Shown here in pieces: positions 1 to 9,026 of a DNA stretch of 64,000 nt. Below the pieces are notes generated by a model. The model was not told the origin of the DNA, made no database searches, and worked only from the letters and a program-made list of their open reading frames with translations. The DNA is from Clostridium collagenovorans DSM 3089 (GTDB lineage Bacteria > Bacillota > Clostridia > Clostridiales > Clostridiaceae), in NCBI RefSeq assembly GCF_900130005.1, contig NZ_FQXP01000006.1, positions 66,669 to 130,668 on the forward strand. Reading direction: 5' to 3'. The position numbers and the translations under genes were made by a program. The stretch's first letter is position 1; every line of letters starts with the position of its first letter.

Positions 1-1262
1 CAGGACATATATTTAAGAAAAAATTAGGTGAACCTATTGAAATAAAACCTTACAATATAATAGAATTCGCTCCAGTTAAAACAACTGAAGAGGAAAAATT
101 AAAGAAAATAAGAAGAGTTTTAGAAGACTCAGTTGAAAAGCATATGTTAAGTGACGTTCCAGTAGGAAGTTTCTTATCAGGTGGAGTAGACTCTACAATT
201 GTTACTGCAATTGCTAGTAAAATAAAACCAGATATAAAGACATTTACTGTTGGATTTGAAGTTAATGGCTATAGTGAAATAGAGCTTGCTAAGGATACAG
301 CTAAATTCTTAAATGTTGAAAACATTCATAGATTTGTTACAGCAGAAGAGTTTATGAGAGAAGTTCCAAGAATAATATACCACTTAGATGGTCCAGTTGC
401 TGACCCAGCAGCTATTCCACTATTCTTTATTTCTGAGGAAGCTCGTAAACACGTTACTGTTATTCTTTCAGGAGAAGGTGCAGACGAAATGTTTGGTGGA
501 TATACAATCTACCATGAGCCACTTTCATTAAATGGATTTAAGAATGTTCCAGGTCCACTTAAGAAGGCTTTAAAAGGCTTAGCATCTGTAGTTCCAGAAG
601 GAGTTAAGGGTAAGAGCTTTATAGAAAGAGGATGTACACCAATAGAAGAAAGATTTATTGGAAATGCTAACATCTTCAAGCAAGAAGAAAAAGCAGCTAT
701 GCTTAAGAATTATAACTCTAAATATCACTTTAGAAATGTAACAGATAAGTACTATGACTTTGCTAAGAACTATGATGATACTACAAAAATGCAGTATGTA
801 GACATAAACACTTGGTTAAAGGGTGATATACTTGTTAAGGGTGATAGATGTACAATGGGTAACTCTTTAGAGTTAAGAGTTCCATTCCTTGATAAAGAAG
901 TATTTGAAGTGGCTAGAACACTTACAATAGATGAGAAAATGGGAGATAACACAACTAAGTGTTATTTAAGAAGAGCCTTTGCGGACATATTACCAAAGGA
1001 AGCTACAGGACGTAAGAAGCTTGGATACCCAGTTCCAATTAGAGTTTGGTTAAAGAATGAATTATATGATTGGGCTGTTAAGAATATTAAAGAAAGTACA
1101 GCTGATGAGTATATCAATAAAGATGCAGTTCTTAAACTATTAGAAGATCACAAAGCAGGAAAAGGTGATTATAGTAGAAAGATCTGGACTATGCTTGTAT
1201 TCATAATTTGGTACGAAGTATACTTTAATGATTCTCTAGGATTAAAGAAAAAAGATAACTAA
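1..1262 (+). CDS. asnB: Asparagine synthase (glutamine-hydrolysing), 3' part
   Basis: The reading frame is open from the window edge to the TAA at 1260-1262, so the gene starts outside the window. The visible part is the C-terminal synthetase domain. It carries the ATP-pyrophosphatase loop FLSGGVDST (around 171-197) and, further on, SGEGADEMFGGY and ELRVPFLD, both typical of AsnB. The enzyme makes asparagine from aspartate, ATP and glutamine in the cytosol; the N-terminal class II amidotransferase domain with its catalytic Cys is not in view. An internal ATG at 144 also opens this frame but lies just before the PP-loop, so it is not a credible start. The gene is followed at once by a strong terminator and stands alone on this side. 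Confidence 0.95.
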   Translation, partial: GHIFKKKLGEPIEIKPYNIIEFAPVKTTEEEKLKKIRRVLEDSVEKHMLSDVPVGSFLSGGVDSTIVTAIASKIKPDIKTFTVGFEVNGYSEIELAKDTAKFLNVENIHRFVTAEEFMREVPRIIYHLDGPVADPAAIPLFFISEEARKHVTVILSGEGADEMFGGYTIYHEPLSLNGFKNVPGPLKKALKGLASVVPEGVKGKSFIERGCTPIEERFIGNANIFKQEEKAAMLKNYNSKYHFRNVTDKYYDFAKNYDDTTKMQYVDINTWLKGDILVKGDRCTMGNSLELRVPFLDKEVFEVARTLTIDEKMGDNTTKCYLRRAFADILPKEATGRKKLGYPVPIRVWLKNELYDWAVKNIKESTADEYINKDAVLKLLEDHKAGKGDYSRKIWTMLVFIIWYEVYFNDSLGLKKKDN

Positions 1263-1270
1263 AAATATAT

Positions 1271-1316
1271 GCGTGGTGAAATAACTTACTAAGTTATTTC
1301 ACCACGCTTTTGTTTT
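1271..1316 (+). terminator. Intrinsic terminator of asnB
   Basis: A perfect 17-bp stem (1271-1287 with 1291-1307) closes a 3-nt loop and is followed by a T-rich tract. It lies 8 nt after the asnB stop. Confidence 0.93.
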
Positions 1317-1604
1317 GGAGAAAAATATGTTATGTATAATTAATCATATTATGTAAAATTTAATTCATGTAATATGTTTAAAGCTACAAAGGTAATTTTA
1401 GTTGTAATATATAATCCTATATAAAGAAAGATAATAATTAATTTATAGTCTATACATTTTATCTATAGTAGTATAGATATTAGGCTTAAGGATATTGGAA
1501 AAGTTTTAGCTTTGATATATAGTTTAATAAGCAATATTAATAAAATCGACAAAATTTAAAAGGATAATTTGAAAGTATAATGCAAAGTGAGGGAGTAAAA
1601 AATT
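1317..1604. other. AT-rich intergenic region before the corrinoid cluster
   Basis: No coding frame or riboswitch was recognised. TATAAT at 1576-1581 lies only about 24 nt from the next start and has no good -35 partner at 17 bp, so I do not call a promoter. A cobalamin riboswitch, which might be expected before a corrinoid cluster, was not seen. Confidence 0.4.
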
Positions 1605-2621
1605 ATGCTAACTGCTAAAGAAAGAGTTATGAATGCTATAGAGGGAAAAGACGTAGATAGAGTTCCAGTTGTTTGTCCTGGTGGAATGATGAACATGGTT
1701 GTTGAGGATGTTATGGATATAAAAAATATAACATGGCCTTCAGCTCACGATAATCCATTAGAGATGGCTGAACTTACATATGGTTTATATGAAAATAAAT
1801 GTTTTGATAATGTTGGAGTTCCTTTTTGTATGACTGTTGAAGCAGAGGCTATGGGTGCAAAGGTATTTATGGGAACTAAAATAACAGAACCTAGAGTATG
1901 TGAGTATCCAATTACATCAGTTTTAGACTTTGAAAACTTACACAATATAAATGTATCAGAGAGTAGAGTTAAGGTTGTTACTGATGCTATAAAAATATTA
2001 AAGGAAAAAGACAGTGATGTTTCTATAGTAGGAAATGTAGTTGGACCTATAAGCTTAGCATCTTCTTTAATAGAGCCTGTAGATTTTTATAAGGATATGA
2101 GAAGAAAAAAGGCAGATGTACATAAGTACATGGATTTTGTAACAGATAATTTAATTATTTATACTAAGGCATTAATAGATGCAGGAGCAGATATTATTGC
2201 TATTTCAGATCCAAGTGGAACTGGAGAGATTTTAGGACCTAAGATGTTTGCTGAATTTGCAACTCCATACCTAAATAGATTAATAGATTCAATTAAAGAA
2301 TATAGTGATAAAAAGGTTATATTACACATCTGTGGTAGATTGAAGAGTGTTTATAGTGAGCTTAATGTATTACATAATGATGTAATAAGCTTTGAGACAC
2401 TAACAAGTGTTAAAGATATAATGGCAAGCGTTGAAAATAAATGTTTCATGGGTAATATTAGTACTCTTACCTTAGAACAAGGTACGGAAGAAACTATTAA
2501 GGGCTTAACAGAACATTGTATAAAAAATGGTGTTAATATCATTGCTCCAGCTTGTGGATTAGGAACTAGAAGCCCTATAAAGAATCTACAAACTATGATA
2601 AAAACAAGTGAGCTTTATTAA
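1605..2621 (+). CDS. UroD/MtaA-family corrinoid methyltransferase (first copy)
   Basis: The 338-residue protein belongs to the uroporphyrinogen-decarboxylase-like methyltransferases (MtaA, MtbA, CmuA relatives). These move a methyl group between a corrinoid protein and a thiol, or between a methyl donor and the corrinoid. The zinc-site pattern His-X-Cys...Cys is visible as H241, C243 (LHICGR) and C317 (APACGLG), which separates it from true HemE, as does the gene context. The start has GGGAG upstream. It heads a cluster with a reductive activator, a second UroD-like protein and a corrinoid protein, so it is either the substrate-side or the acceptor-side methyltransferase. The sequence does not say which. 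No substrate can be read from it. Confidence 0.82.
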   Translation: MLTAKERVMNAIEGKDVDRVPVVCPGGMMNMVVEDVMDIKNITWPSAHDNPLEMAELTYGLYENKCFDNVGVPFCMTVEAEAMGAKVFMGTKITEPRVCEYPITSVLDFENLHNINVSESRVKVVTDAIKILKEKDSDVSIVGNVVGPISLASSLIEPVDFYKDMRRKKADVHKYMDFVTDNLIIYTKALIDAGADIIAISDPSGTGEILGPKMFAEFATPYLNRLIDSIKEYSDKKVILHICGRLKSVYSELNVLHNDVISFETLTSVKDIMASVENKCFMGNISTLTLEQGTEETIKGLTEHCIKNGVNIIAPACGLGTRSPIKNLQTMIKTSELY

Positions 2622-2655
2622 AAGTAAAGCTAAAAAGTAAAGTGAGTGTGATAAT

Positions 2656-4434
2656 ATGGCTATTTATAAAGTTGATATAAGTAATAAAGATGCGAAAAGA
2701 GATTTACTAGACTTATTTATTGATAGAAACATAGTACTTGAAAGCCCATGCGGTGGTAAAGGTATTTGTGGAAAGTGCAAAATAAAACTTATAAGTGGAG
2801 ATGTAAATCCTATAACAGAAAAGGAAATTGCTTTTTTAAGAGAAGATGAAATAAAAGAGGGCTACAGATTAGCCTGTCTTACTTTTGGAAGAGGAAATGT
2901 TGAGGTTGAAATAGAGGAGAAGGAAGCTAAGCATAAAATCCTTAGTGATGGATATATGCCTGATATAGAGTTCAATCCTATTATAACTAAGGTTCTTAAA
3001 AAGTCAGAGGATTTAGTAGTTGATAACTTAGATAGTTATGAGGATTTACTTTGTACTATTAATAAGACTAATGACTTAAATCTCATTGGTAAGATGAATA
3101 AAATAGTTAGAAATGATGAAATCACAGCTGTATATTCTGGAGATGATTTAATAGACATAGAGGATGGAAATACAGTTGATAAGAGCTTTGGAGTGGCTAT
3201 AGATATAGGTACTACAACGGTTGTAGCATCTTTGATTGATTTAAAAGAAGGAAATGAAGTAGGTAGTGATACAGCTATAAATCCTCAAAAGGAATATGGT
3301 CTTGATGTACTTACTAGAATAGATTTCATTAATCGTAGAGAAAATGGCTTGGAAATTTTAAAGAATACAATAGTTGATTGCTTAAATAAGTTAATAGGCA
3401 ATTTATGTGAAGAACATAAGGTTGAAAGAAAAAATATATATGAAATTTGTATAGGTGCAAATACAACTATGATGCATATTCTTTTAGGAATTTCTACTGA
3501 AACAATAGGAAGATCGCCTTATAAGCCTTTATTCGTAAATGAAAAATATATAAACGCTAAGGATATGGGAATAAATATTGCAGAGGGTGGAAAGGTTTAT
3601 TGTCTTCCAGGGGTATCTAGTTATATAGGTGCAGATATTGTGGCTGGGGTTATGGTTAGTAACTTAAAGTACACTGATAAAAATGTATTATTTATTGATA
3701 TTGGAACCAATGGAGAAATAGTTTTAGCTAAAAAAGGAAAGCTTGCCTCTTGTTCTTGTGCAGCTGGACCAGCCTTTGAGGGTATGAATATAAGCTGTGG
3801 TATGAGAGCTGCAGAGGGAGCAATTGAAGAAATAAATATATCTCCTGAAAAAATTACCTTAAAAACAATAGGTAATAAAAAGCCTGTTGGTATTTGTGGT
3901 AGTGGTATTTTAGAATTAATTTCTGAGCTTTGGAGAAATAAGCTTATAGGGAAAACTGGAAGAATTAAAACTGCTGAGGATGTACTTAAGAGTACAGAAA
4001 GTGAAGTTTTAGCTTCATGTATTGAGGATGTAGATAAAAAGAGAAGGGTTGTTATATCAAGAGAACACAATATCTATATAACTCAAGAGGATATAAGACA
4101 GGTTCAATTAGCTAAGGGAGCTATTGCCTCAGGATTCTATTCCTTACTAGAAACCTTAGAATTATCAATGGATGACTTAGATGAGGTTATTATTTCAGGA
4201 CAGTTCGGAAAACACTTAAAAATAAGCAGCTTGGTTGGGGTAGGAATAATACCAAAGGATTTAGAAAATAAGGTAACTTATATAGGAAACTCTTCAAAAA
4301 CTGGAGCACTTATGTGTTTAACTTCTAAAAATGTTAGAAAAGAAATACAACAAGTAGCAACGGATATAGATTACTTTGAGTTATCTACAAAGGATGGGTA
4401 TGAAAGATTATTTACTAAGTGTTTAAATTTTTAG
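2656..4434 (+). CDS. Corrinoid activation protein, RACo/RamA-like (2Fe-2S plus ASKHA domain)
   Basis: This 592-residue protein begins with a plant-type 2Fe-2S ferredoxin domain: C32, C38, C41 and C74 form the C-X5-C-X2-C...C pattern. The large C-terminal ASKHA-fold domain (DUF4445) has phosphate-binding signatures AIDIGTTTV (near residue 180) and FIDIGTNGE. Proteins of this family use ATP to reduce the corrinoid from inactive Co(II) to active Co(I). It follows the first methyltransferase by 34 nt and runs into the next gene, whose ribosome binding site overlaps its stop. That supports a single corrinoid methyl-transfer operon. Length and domain order fit the family. Which electron donor it uses is unknown. 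Confidence 0.88.
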   Translation: MAIYKVDISNKDAKRDLLDLFIDRNIVLESPCGGKGICGKCKIKLISGDVNPITEKEIAFLREDEIKEGYRLACLTFGRGNVEVEIEEKEAKHKILSDGYMPDIEFNPIITKVLKKSEDLVVDNLDSYEDLLCTINKTNDLNLIGKMNKIVRNDEITAVYSGDDLIDIEDGNTVDKSFGVAIDIGTTTVVASLIDLKEGNEVGSDTAINPQKEYGLDVLTRIDFINRRENGLEILKNTIVDCLNKLIGNLCEEHKVERKNIYEICIGANTTMMHILLGISTETIGRSPYKPLFVNEKYINAKDMGINIAEGGKVYCLPGVSSYIGADIVAGVMVSNLKYTDKNVLFIDIGTNGEIVLAKKGKLASCSCAAGPAFEGMNISCGMRAAEGAIEEINISPEKITLKTIGNKKPVGICGSGILELISELWRNKLIGKTGRIKTAEDVLKSTESEVLASCIEDVDKKRRVVISREHNIYITQEDIRQVQLAKGAIASGFYSLLETLELSMDDLDEVIISGQFGKHLKISSLVGVGIIPKDLENKVTYIGNSSKTGALMCLTSKNVRKEIQQVATDIDYFELSTKDGYERLFTKCLNF

Positions 4435-4445
4435 GGGGAGAGCTT

Positions 4446-5333
4446 ATGGAAGAAAGAACTTTATATAAATGTGTTAGTGATGATTTGGATGCAATTCCTA
4501 AGGAAGTCATAGAGAAGTTATCTTTCTCTTTTCCAGAGGTTCATAAAAGTAAAGAGGGATTGATTAATTTATCAGAGGAATCTAAGCTATTTTCTAAAGA
4601 TAATTTCTGTAGATTACCCTTTTGTTCTACTGTAGAAGCTGAAACTCTAGGAGCGGTGATAAATTACGGTAATGAGGATTTTGGACCTAGAGTACTTAAG
4701 AGAGCTTTTGATAGCTTAGAGGAGCTAAATAACCAGTTTACCTATGATTTTAATGAAGGAAGAATATCAGAGGTATTAAAAGCTGTAAGAGAATTAAAAG
4801 ATATGGGTGAAAAGGTAATACTAAATATATCTGGACCACTAACTATTTTAGATAGCCTTATAGAAAGCAGGATAATATTTAAAGCACTTAGAAAGAATCC
4901 AGAGCTTGTAGAAGAAATTATGAGAAAGTTAGAGGATTTTCTAGTGTTTTATATATGTAAAGCCATGGACATGGGAGCTGATATAATATCCTTTGCAGAC
5001 CCCCTTGGCAATATTGATATAATGGGTGAAAAAGTGTATTATAAGCTAAGTGGTGTACCTAGTTGTAATATTCTGAAAAGGGTACATAAGCAGTCCATAG
5101 GAAGGTTAATTCATCTTTGTGGCAAAAATACTTATTCACTATACAATGCCAAACTTATAGATATGGAAAAGGTTTATGTTGATGAAATAATGCAAGAAGA
5201 TGGATCTTATGGAGATATGCTTAAAACTTTAATAAATAGCGAGGATATAAGTCCGATAATAGGTAACTATTGTGTTAAGAAAACTACCTTTCCAATGAAG
5301 AATAACTATATATGGAAGGTTGAGTTTATTTAA
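4446..5333 (+). CDS. UroD/MtaA-family corrinoid methyltransferase (second, shorter copy)
   Basis: A 295-residue UroD-like methyltransferase distantly related to the first copy. The motif His-X-Cys is H223/C225 (IHLCGK), and a third candidate zinc ligand is C276 near the C terminus. The spacing between second and third ligands is shorter than in the first copy. The start at 4446 is chosen because GGGGGAG stands just upstream; an ATG at 4419 lies inside the preceding gene and lacks such a site. Two UroD-like proteins with one corrinoid protein suggest a division of labour: one demethylates the substrate, the other passes the methyl group on, for example to tetrahydrofolate or a thiol. This is inference. 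Confidence 0.78.
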   Translation: MEERTLYKCVSDDLDAIPKEVIEKLSFSFPEVHKSKEGLINLSEESKLFSKDNFCRLPFCSTVEAETLGAVINYGNEDFGPRVLKRAFDSLEELNNQFTYDFNEGRISEVLKAVRELKDMGEKVILNISGPLTILDSLIESRIIFKALRKNPELVEEIMRKLEDFLVFYICKAMDMGADIISFADPLGNIDIMGEKVYYKLSGVPSCNILKRVHKQSIGRLIHLCGKNTYSLYNAKLIDMEKVYVDEIMQEDGSYGDMLKTLINSEDISPIIGNYCVKKTTFPMKNNYIWKVEFI

Positions 5334-5396
5334 ATTAACTAAAATAAAGACTTGTGTTGACATATACACGAGATATACAAAGGAGAATAGTTTATT

Positions 5397-6029
5397 ATGA
5401 AAGACCAATTATTAGAAAAGCTAGCTCAATGTATTGTAGATATGGAAGAAGAAGAGATTGTTGAGGTAGCTAATGACATTATAGAAAATGGTATAAGTGC
5501 TGATGAAGCAATATTAGTAGGACTTTCAGAGGGCATGAATAGAGTAAGTGCTTTATATGAAGAGGGCGAATACTTTATTCCAGAGGTTGTAGTATGTGCA
5601 GATACAATGTATGCAGCCTTAGATGTATTAAAACCTCACTGCAATAAAAACTCTGAATGTAAGGGTAAAGTTGTAATAGGAGTAGTTGAAGGTGATACTC
5701 ACGATATAGGCAAAAACATAGTTGCTATTATGCTAGAAGCTGATGGATTTGAGATCCATGACCTAGGTAGAGATGTTAAGATTAATGAATTTGTTGATAA
5801 AGCAGAAGAAATAGAAGCTGATATTATATGCTTGTCATCATTAATGACAACTACTATGGATGGAATGAGACTTATTGTAGAGGAAGTTAAGAAAAGAGAC
5901 TTCAAGAAAGCTCCAAGAGTAATGGTAGGGGGAGCACCTTTATCAAACAATTTTGCTAAAAAAATTGGTGCAGATGGATATTCAAGTAATGCACCAGAGG
6001 CAGTTAGACTGGCTAATAGTCTTTTATAA
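5397..6029 (+). CDS. Corrinoid (B12-binding) methyl-carrier protein, MtaC/MtmC type
   Basis: The 210-residue protein has an N-terminal helical cap (residues 1-85, with the EGMNRVSALYEEGEYFIPEV motif) and a C-terminal cobalamin-binding Rossmann-like domain. The base-off/His-on signature DTHDIG places the cobalt-ligating His at residue 102, and the GG motif (VMVGGAP) lies near residue 180. It is the methyl carrier between the methyltransferases encoded just upstream, and is kept active by the RACo-like protein. AGGAG precedes the ATG. It closes the operon and is followed by an intrinsic terminator. Homologous carriers serve methanol, methylamine, betaine and methoxyl systems, so the substrate is open. 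Confidence 0.93.
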   Translation: MKDQLLEKLAQCIVDMEEEEIVEVANDIIENGISADEAILVGLSEGMNRVSALYEEGEYFIPEVVVCADTMYAALDVLKPHCNKNSECKGKVVIGVVEGDTHDIGKNIVAIMLEADGFEIHDLGRDVKINEFVDKAEEIEADIICLSSLMTTTMDGMRLIVEEVKKRDFKKAPRVMVGGAPLSNNFAKKIGADGYSSNAPEAVRLANSLL

Positions 6030-6074
6030 TAAAATTATCTTCACAATATTTAGATATGCAATTTTAAAATGTAT

Positions 6075-6119
6075 GGGTGGTTAAAAGTAAAAAAATATTA
6101 CTTTTAATCATCCTTTTTT
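6075..6119 (+). terminator. Terminator of the corrinoid operon
   Basis: A 16-bp stem with two G-U pairs (6075-6090 with 6098-6113), a 7-nt loop and a T6 tract. Confidence 0.9.
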
Positions 6120-6202
6120 ATTTATAGAGGGAAATTAAAGAACTTTGAGATATATTTAAATAAGTCCATATTGAGTTTTTTAAATAAAAACTATTTATAT
6201 AT

Positions 6203-6383
6203 AAGGTTACCTTTTTGGGTTACCTTTTGAAAAATACACATGCTTATATATAAATAGCGCCCCTATATATATATATATATTTATATAATATAGTAACTAT
6301 TATATATATATAAGGGAGAGGTCAGTAATACCAAGGACTCTAGCGGTTACCAAAAGGTTACCAAAGTTACCTTTTTGAGAAAG
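6203..6383. repeat. GGTTACC repeats flanking an AT-dinucleotide inverted repeat
   Basis: Four exact copies of GGTTACC lie at 6205-6211, 6218-6224, 6345-6351 and 6356-6362, with a near copy (AGTTACC) at 6365-6371. The left pair is followed by T-tracts; the right pair is separated by an A-tract. Between the two groups is a C4-(TA)n arm at 6260-6280 and a (TA)n-AAGGG arm at 6299-6315 that can pair. The surrounding intergenic region (6120-6756) shows no coding frame. The function is unknown; the spacing suggests a protein-binding array or a structured DNA/RNA element. Confidence 0.6.
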
Positions 6384-6691
6384 TGAATTTTAAAGAAATT
6401 AGGTGTATCAAGGCTTGCTGGGATTTAAAGGTTATATAAAAAGCAGTAATTTAAGGTGAAAAACTACTAGAAGGTGAGTTAAAATGTAAAATTAATATAT
6501 AACATAGATGGGGTTAATAAATTTTAATAAGATAGTGATTTTATATACAAAGGGAATAAAATACATGAGGGATTAAAAAATGAATTATAATACATAAAAA
6601 GTAATAAGTATTAGTAATTTCTATAGAAGTTAATATAAGAATAGAGATCTTATATTAGACAAATAAATACAAGTCTAGTAAGGTATTAATG

Positions 6692-6728
6692 GACTATGCA
6701 GTAAAACGTAAAACTTTAATGCGTAGTC
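6692..6728 (+). promoter_or_regulatory. Inverted repeat before the sugar-importer operon
   Basis: GACTATGCA (6692-6700) can pair with TGCGTAGTC (6720-6728), with one G-U pair. The segment between contains AAAACGTAAAAC. It lies 28 nt ahead of the binding-protein start and could be an operator or a leader hairpin. No convincing -10/-35 pair was found nearby. Confidence 0.35.
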
Positions 6729-6756
6729 GTAAAAACACTTAAGGGGAAATTATCAT

Positions 6757-8031
6757 ATGAGAAATTTTAAAAGAATTTTTTCATTAGTTATGGTTATGAT
6801 TATGTCCATGTCTTTTTTAACTGGATGTAAGAGTGATTCACCAAAGGCTAGTGGAGAAAAAGAGAAATTAGTTGTGTGGCTTCCACCAATAGGCAAAACT
6901 GATGCTGAGGTTTGGGAACCAATTTTAAAGAAATTTGAAGAAGAAAACAATTGTGATGTAGAACTAGAATTAATTCCATGGGCAAACTATGCAGAGAAGT
7001 ATGCTATGGCTATTAATGCAGGGGAAGGTCCAGATGTTGGATACATGTACGCTGAAATGTTCCCGCAATTCATTGAGGGAAAAGCTATCGAGGATTTAAC
7101 ATCAAGATTAAAGCCAGAAGATTATGAAAATTATTTGTACATAAATGATGGAAAAATGTTAGGCGGACTTTATGGACTAGCTATAGAAGCAGCAAATCCA
7201 GGAGTTTTATTTTATAACAAGGACATATTAGCTGAAATAGGAGAAGAGCCACCTAAGACTTGGGAAGATTTCGTGAGAATATGTAAGAAAGCTACTAAGG
7301 ATACAGATGGAGATGGGAAGGTAGACCAGTGGGGTCTTGCTCAAGGATGGGCATCTAAAACTTTCGGATCTTTAAACTGGAACTGGTATAGCTACTTATG
7401 GCAAGCAGGTGGAGAAATTTTCAATGAAGATTTAAAATCTGTTAGATTCAATGATGAGCATGGTTTAGAAGCAGCAGAATTCTTAAAAAGCTTAAAATTT
7501 GAACATAATGTATTACCAGAAGATACAATGGCTAAGACAAGTAGTGAAATGGTACAATCAGTATTTGGTCCAGGTAATGCAGCATTTACAATAATGCTAT
7601 CTTCAACTGCAAGTGTATTTGATAAATCTTATCCAGATTTAAATTGGGGATTTGTAACTTCATTAGAAAATAAGAGCATAGGCACATTTGCATCTGTTGA
7701 CCAATTAACATTAATGTCAGCAGCAAAAAATAAGGATCTTGCATTTAAACTAATGAAGCATATGCTAAGTGCTGAATCAATGACTGAGTTCCACAAATCT
7801 AATCCTAGAGCACCGATATCTAAGGATGAGCCATACCAAGGAGATCCAAGATTTAAAGATATGGTATACAATGAAAAGGATGCGTATAGACCATTAATGG
7901 TTGGACCTCATGGAGTTGAGATATATGAATATCTATGGAAACAGCTTCAAAAGATGATGGAAGGTGAAGTTACACCTAAGGAAGCTTTAGACGAAGCTGC
8001 AAGATATGCTAATGATTTATTAGCTAAATAG
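6757..8031 (+). CDS. Carbohydrate ABC transporter, solute-binding lipoprotein
   Basis: The 424-residue protein starts with a lipoprotein signal peptide: basic MRNFKR, a hydrophobic core, and the lipobox LTGC with the acylated Cys at residue 23. The rest matches the family 1 extracellular binding proteins (MalE/UgpB type), including the VLFYNKD...PPKTWEDF region and an acidic TDGDGKVDQWG loop. It captures a sugar or sugar derivative outside the membrane and delivers it to the permeases encoded next. AAGGGGA precedes the ATG. The ligand cannot be read from the sequence. An intercistronic hairpin follows, which commonly leads to more binding protein than permease. Confidence 0.92.
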   Translation: MRNFKRIFSLVMVMIMSMSFLTGCKSDSPKASGEKEKLVVWLPPIGKTDAEVWEPILKKFEEENNCDVELELIPWANYAEKYAMAINAGEGPDVGYMYAEMFPQFIEGKAIEDLTSRLKPEDYENYLYINDGKMLGGLYGLAIEAANPGVLFYNKDILAEIGEEPPKTWEDFVRICKKATKDTDGDGKVDQWGLAQGWASKTFGSLNWNWYSYLWQAGGEIFNEDLKSVRFNDEHGLEAAEFLKSLKFEHNVLPEDTMAKTSSEMVQSVFGPGNAAFTIMLSSTASVFDKSYPDLNWGFVTSLENKSIGTFASVDQLTLMSAAKNKDLAFKLMKHMLSAESMTEFHKSNPRAPISKDEPYQGDPRFKDMVYNEKDAYRPLMVGPHGVEIYEYLWKQLQKMMEGEVTPKEALDEAARYANDLLAK

Positions 8032-8044
8032 TTTACATTATGAG

Positions 8045-8080
8045 AACAGGCGTTGAAGAGTTATTCAATGCTTGTTTTCT
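8045..8080 (+). terminator. Intercistronic hairpin after the binding-protein gene
   Basis: A 13-bp stem with G-U pairs (8045-8057 with 8064-8076), a 6-nt loop and a short T-rich tail. It sits between the binding-protein and permease genes, so it is more likely a partial terminator or an mRNA-stabilising hairpin than a full stop. Confidence 0.6.
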
Positions 8081-8102
8081 TATAGTTACATAGGAGATTA
8101 AT

Positions 8103-9014
8103 ATGAAAAAATCATCTATTAAGAATAAAAAAACGCTCAAAAAATATTTAAAGAGCATATTTCCATATGGGTACATAATTCCAATAGGAATTATAATAGT
8201 TGCATTTTCAGTGCTTCCTATAATAATGTCTATATTTTTTAGTTTCACAAAATATAACATAATGCAACCACCAGAGTTTATAGGTTTAGAAAATTATAAG
8301 AGTTTATTTACGGATAAGGCACTAATGGAATCTATAAAAAATACAATTAGATTCTCAGTTGTAACTGTTCCAATACAAACGATTTTATCTTTGCTTTTAG
8401 CTACATGGGTTGTAAGGGGAACAAGTGGAAGGATTTCAAACATAGTTAAGGGAGCCTTTTTCATACCGGTTTTATCATCTATGGTGTTAATAGGGATGGT
8501 ATGGAAGTCATTGCTTAACGGAGATGCATCACCTATAAATCAGTTTTTGGGACTCTTTGGATTAAATGCAGCCAATTGGCTTGGTAGTAGTAAAACAGCA
8601 TTAAATACATTGATGATGATAGCAGTATGGAAAAACGTAGGGTATTTCATGGTTTTATACATAGCAGCTTTAATGGATATTCCTAATAGCTATTATGAAG
8701 CGGCAAAGGTTGATGGGTCAAGCACATGGCGTGTACTTAAGGATATTACAGTTCCTTTACTTAAACCAACAACCATCATGATAGTATTTTTAGGAATAAT
8801 AAGGTCTTTACAGGTATTTGATTTGGTATATACCCTAACAGGGGGTGGCCCTGGTATGTCTACAATGACTGTGGTTATGCATGCTTATAACTTAAACTTT
8901 AAGAGCTTTAACTCTGGGTATGCCATGGCTGTAGCTAATGTGTTATTTTTGATAATAGCAATAATATCTATTTTGCAAAAGACTTTATTAAAAAGAGATA
9001 AGTCATCCTTATAG
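8103..9014 (+). CDS. Carbohydrate ABC transporter permease (MalF/UgpA type)
   Basis: A 303-residue inner-membrane permease with about six hydrophobic segments, the first near residues 18-42. The cytoplasmic EAA loop EAAKVDGSSTWRVLKDITVP is the contact site for the ATPase and is characteristic of CUT1 sugar importers. The family typically has an N-terminal extra helix in this partner, as here. TAGGAG precedes the ATG, and the next permease begins 12 nt after its stop, so both are translated from one message. It forms a heterodimeric channel with the following gene product. Confidence 0.93.
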   Translation: MKKSSIKNKKTLKKYLKSIFPYGYIIPIGIIIVAFSVLPIIMSIFFSFTKYNIMQPPEFIGLENYKSLFTDKALMESIKNTIRFSVVTVPIQTILSLLLATWVVRGTSGRISNIVKGAFFIPVLSSMVLIGMVWKSLLNGDASPINQFLGLFGLNAANWLGSSKTALNTLMMIAVWKNVGYFMVLYIAALMDIPNSYYEAAKVDGSSTWRVLKDITVPLLKPTTIMIVFLGIIRSLQVFDLVYTLTGGGPGMSTMTVVMHAYNLNFKSFNSGYAMAVANVLFLIIAIISILQKTLLKRDKSSL

Positions 9015-9026
9015 GGAGGGATATAT

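Noticed and set aside
6701..6714. CcpA (cre) site before the sugar importer
   Set aside because: Only the AAACGT core fits; about half of the 14 consensus positions mismatch.
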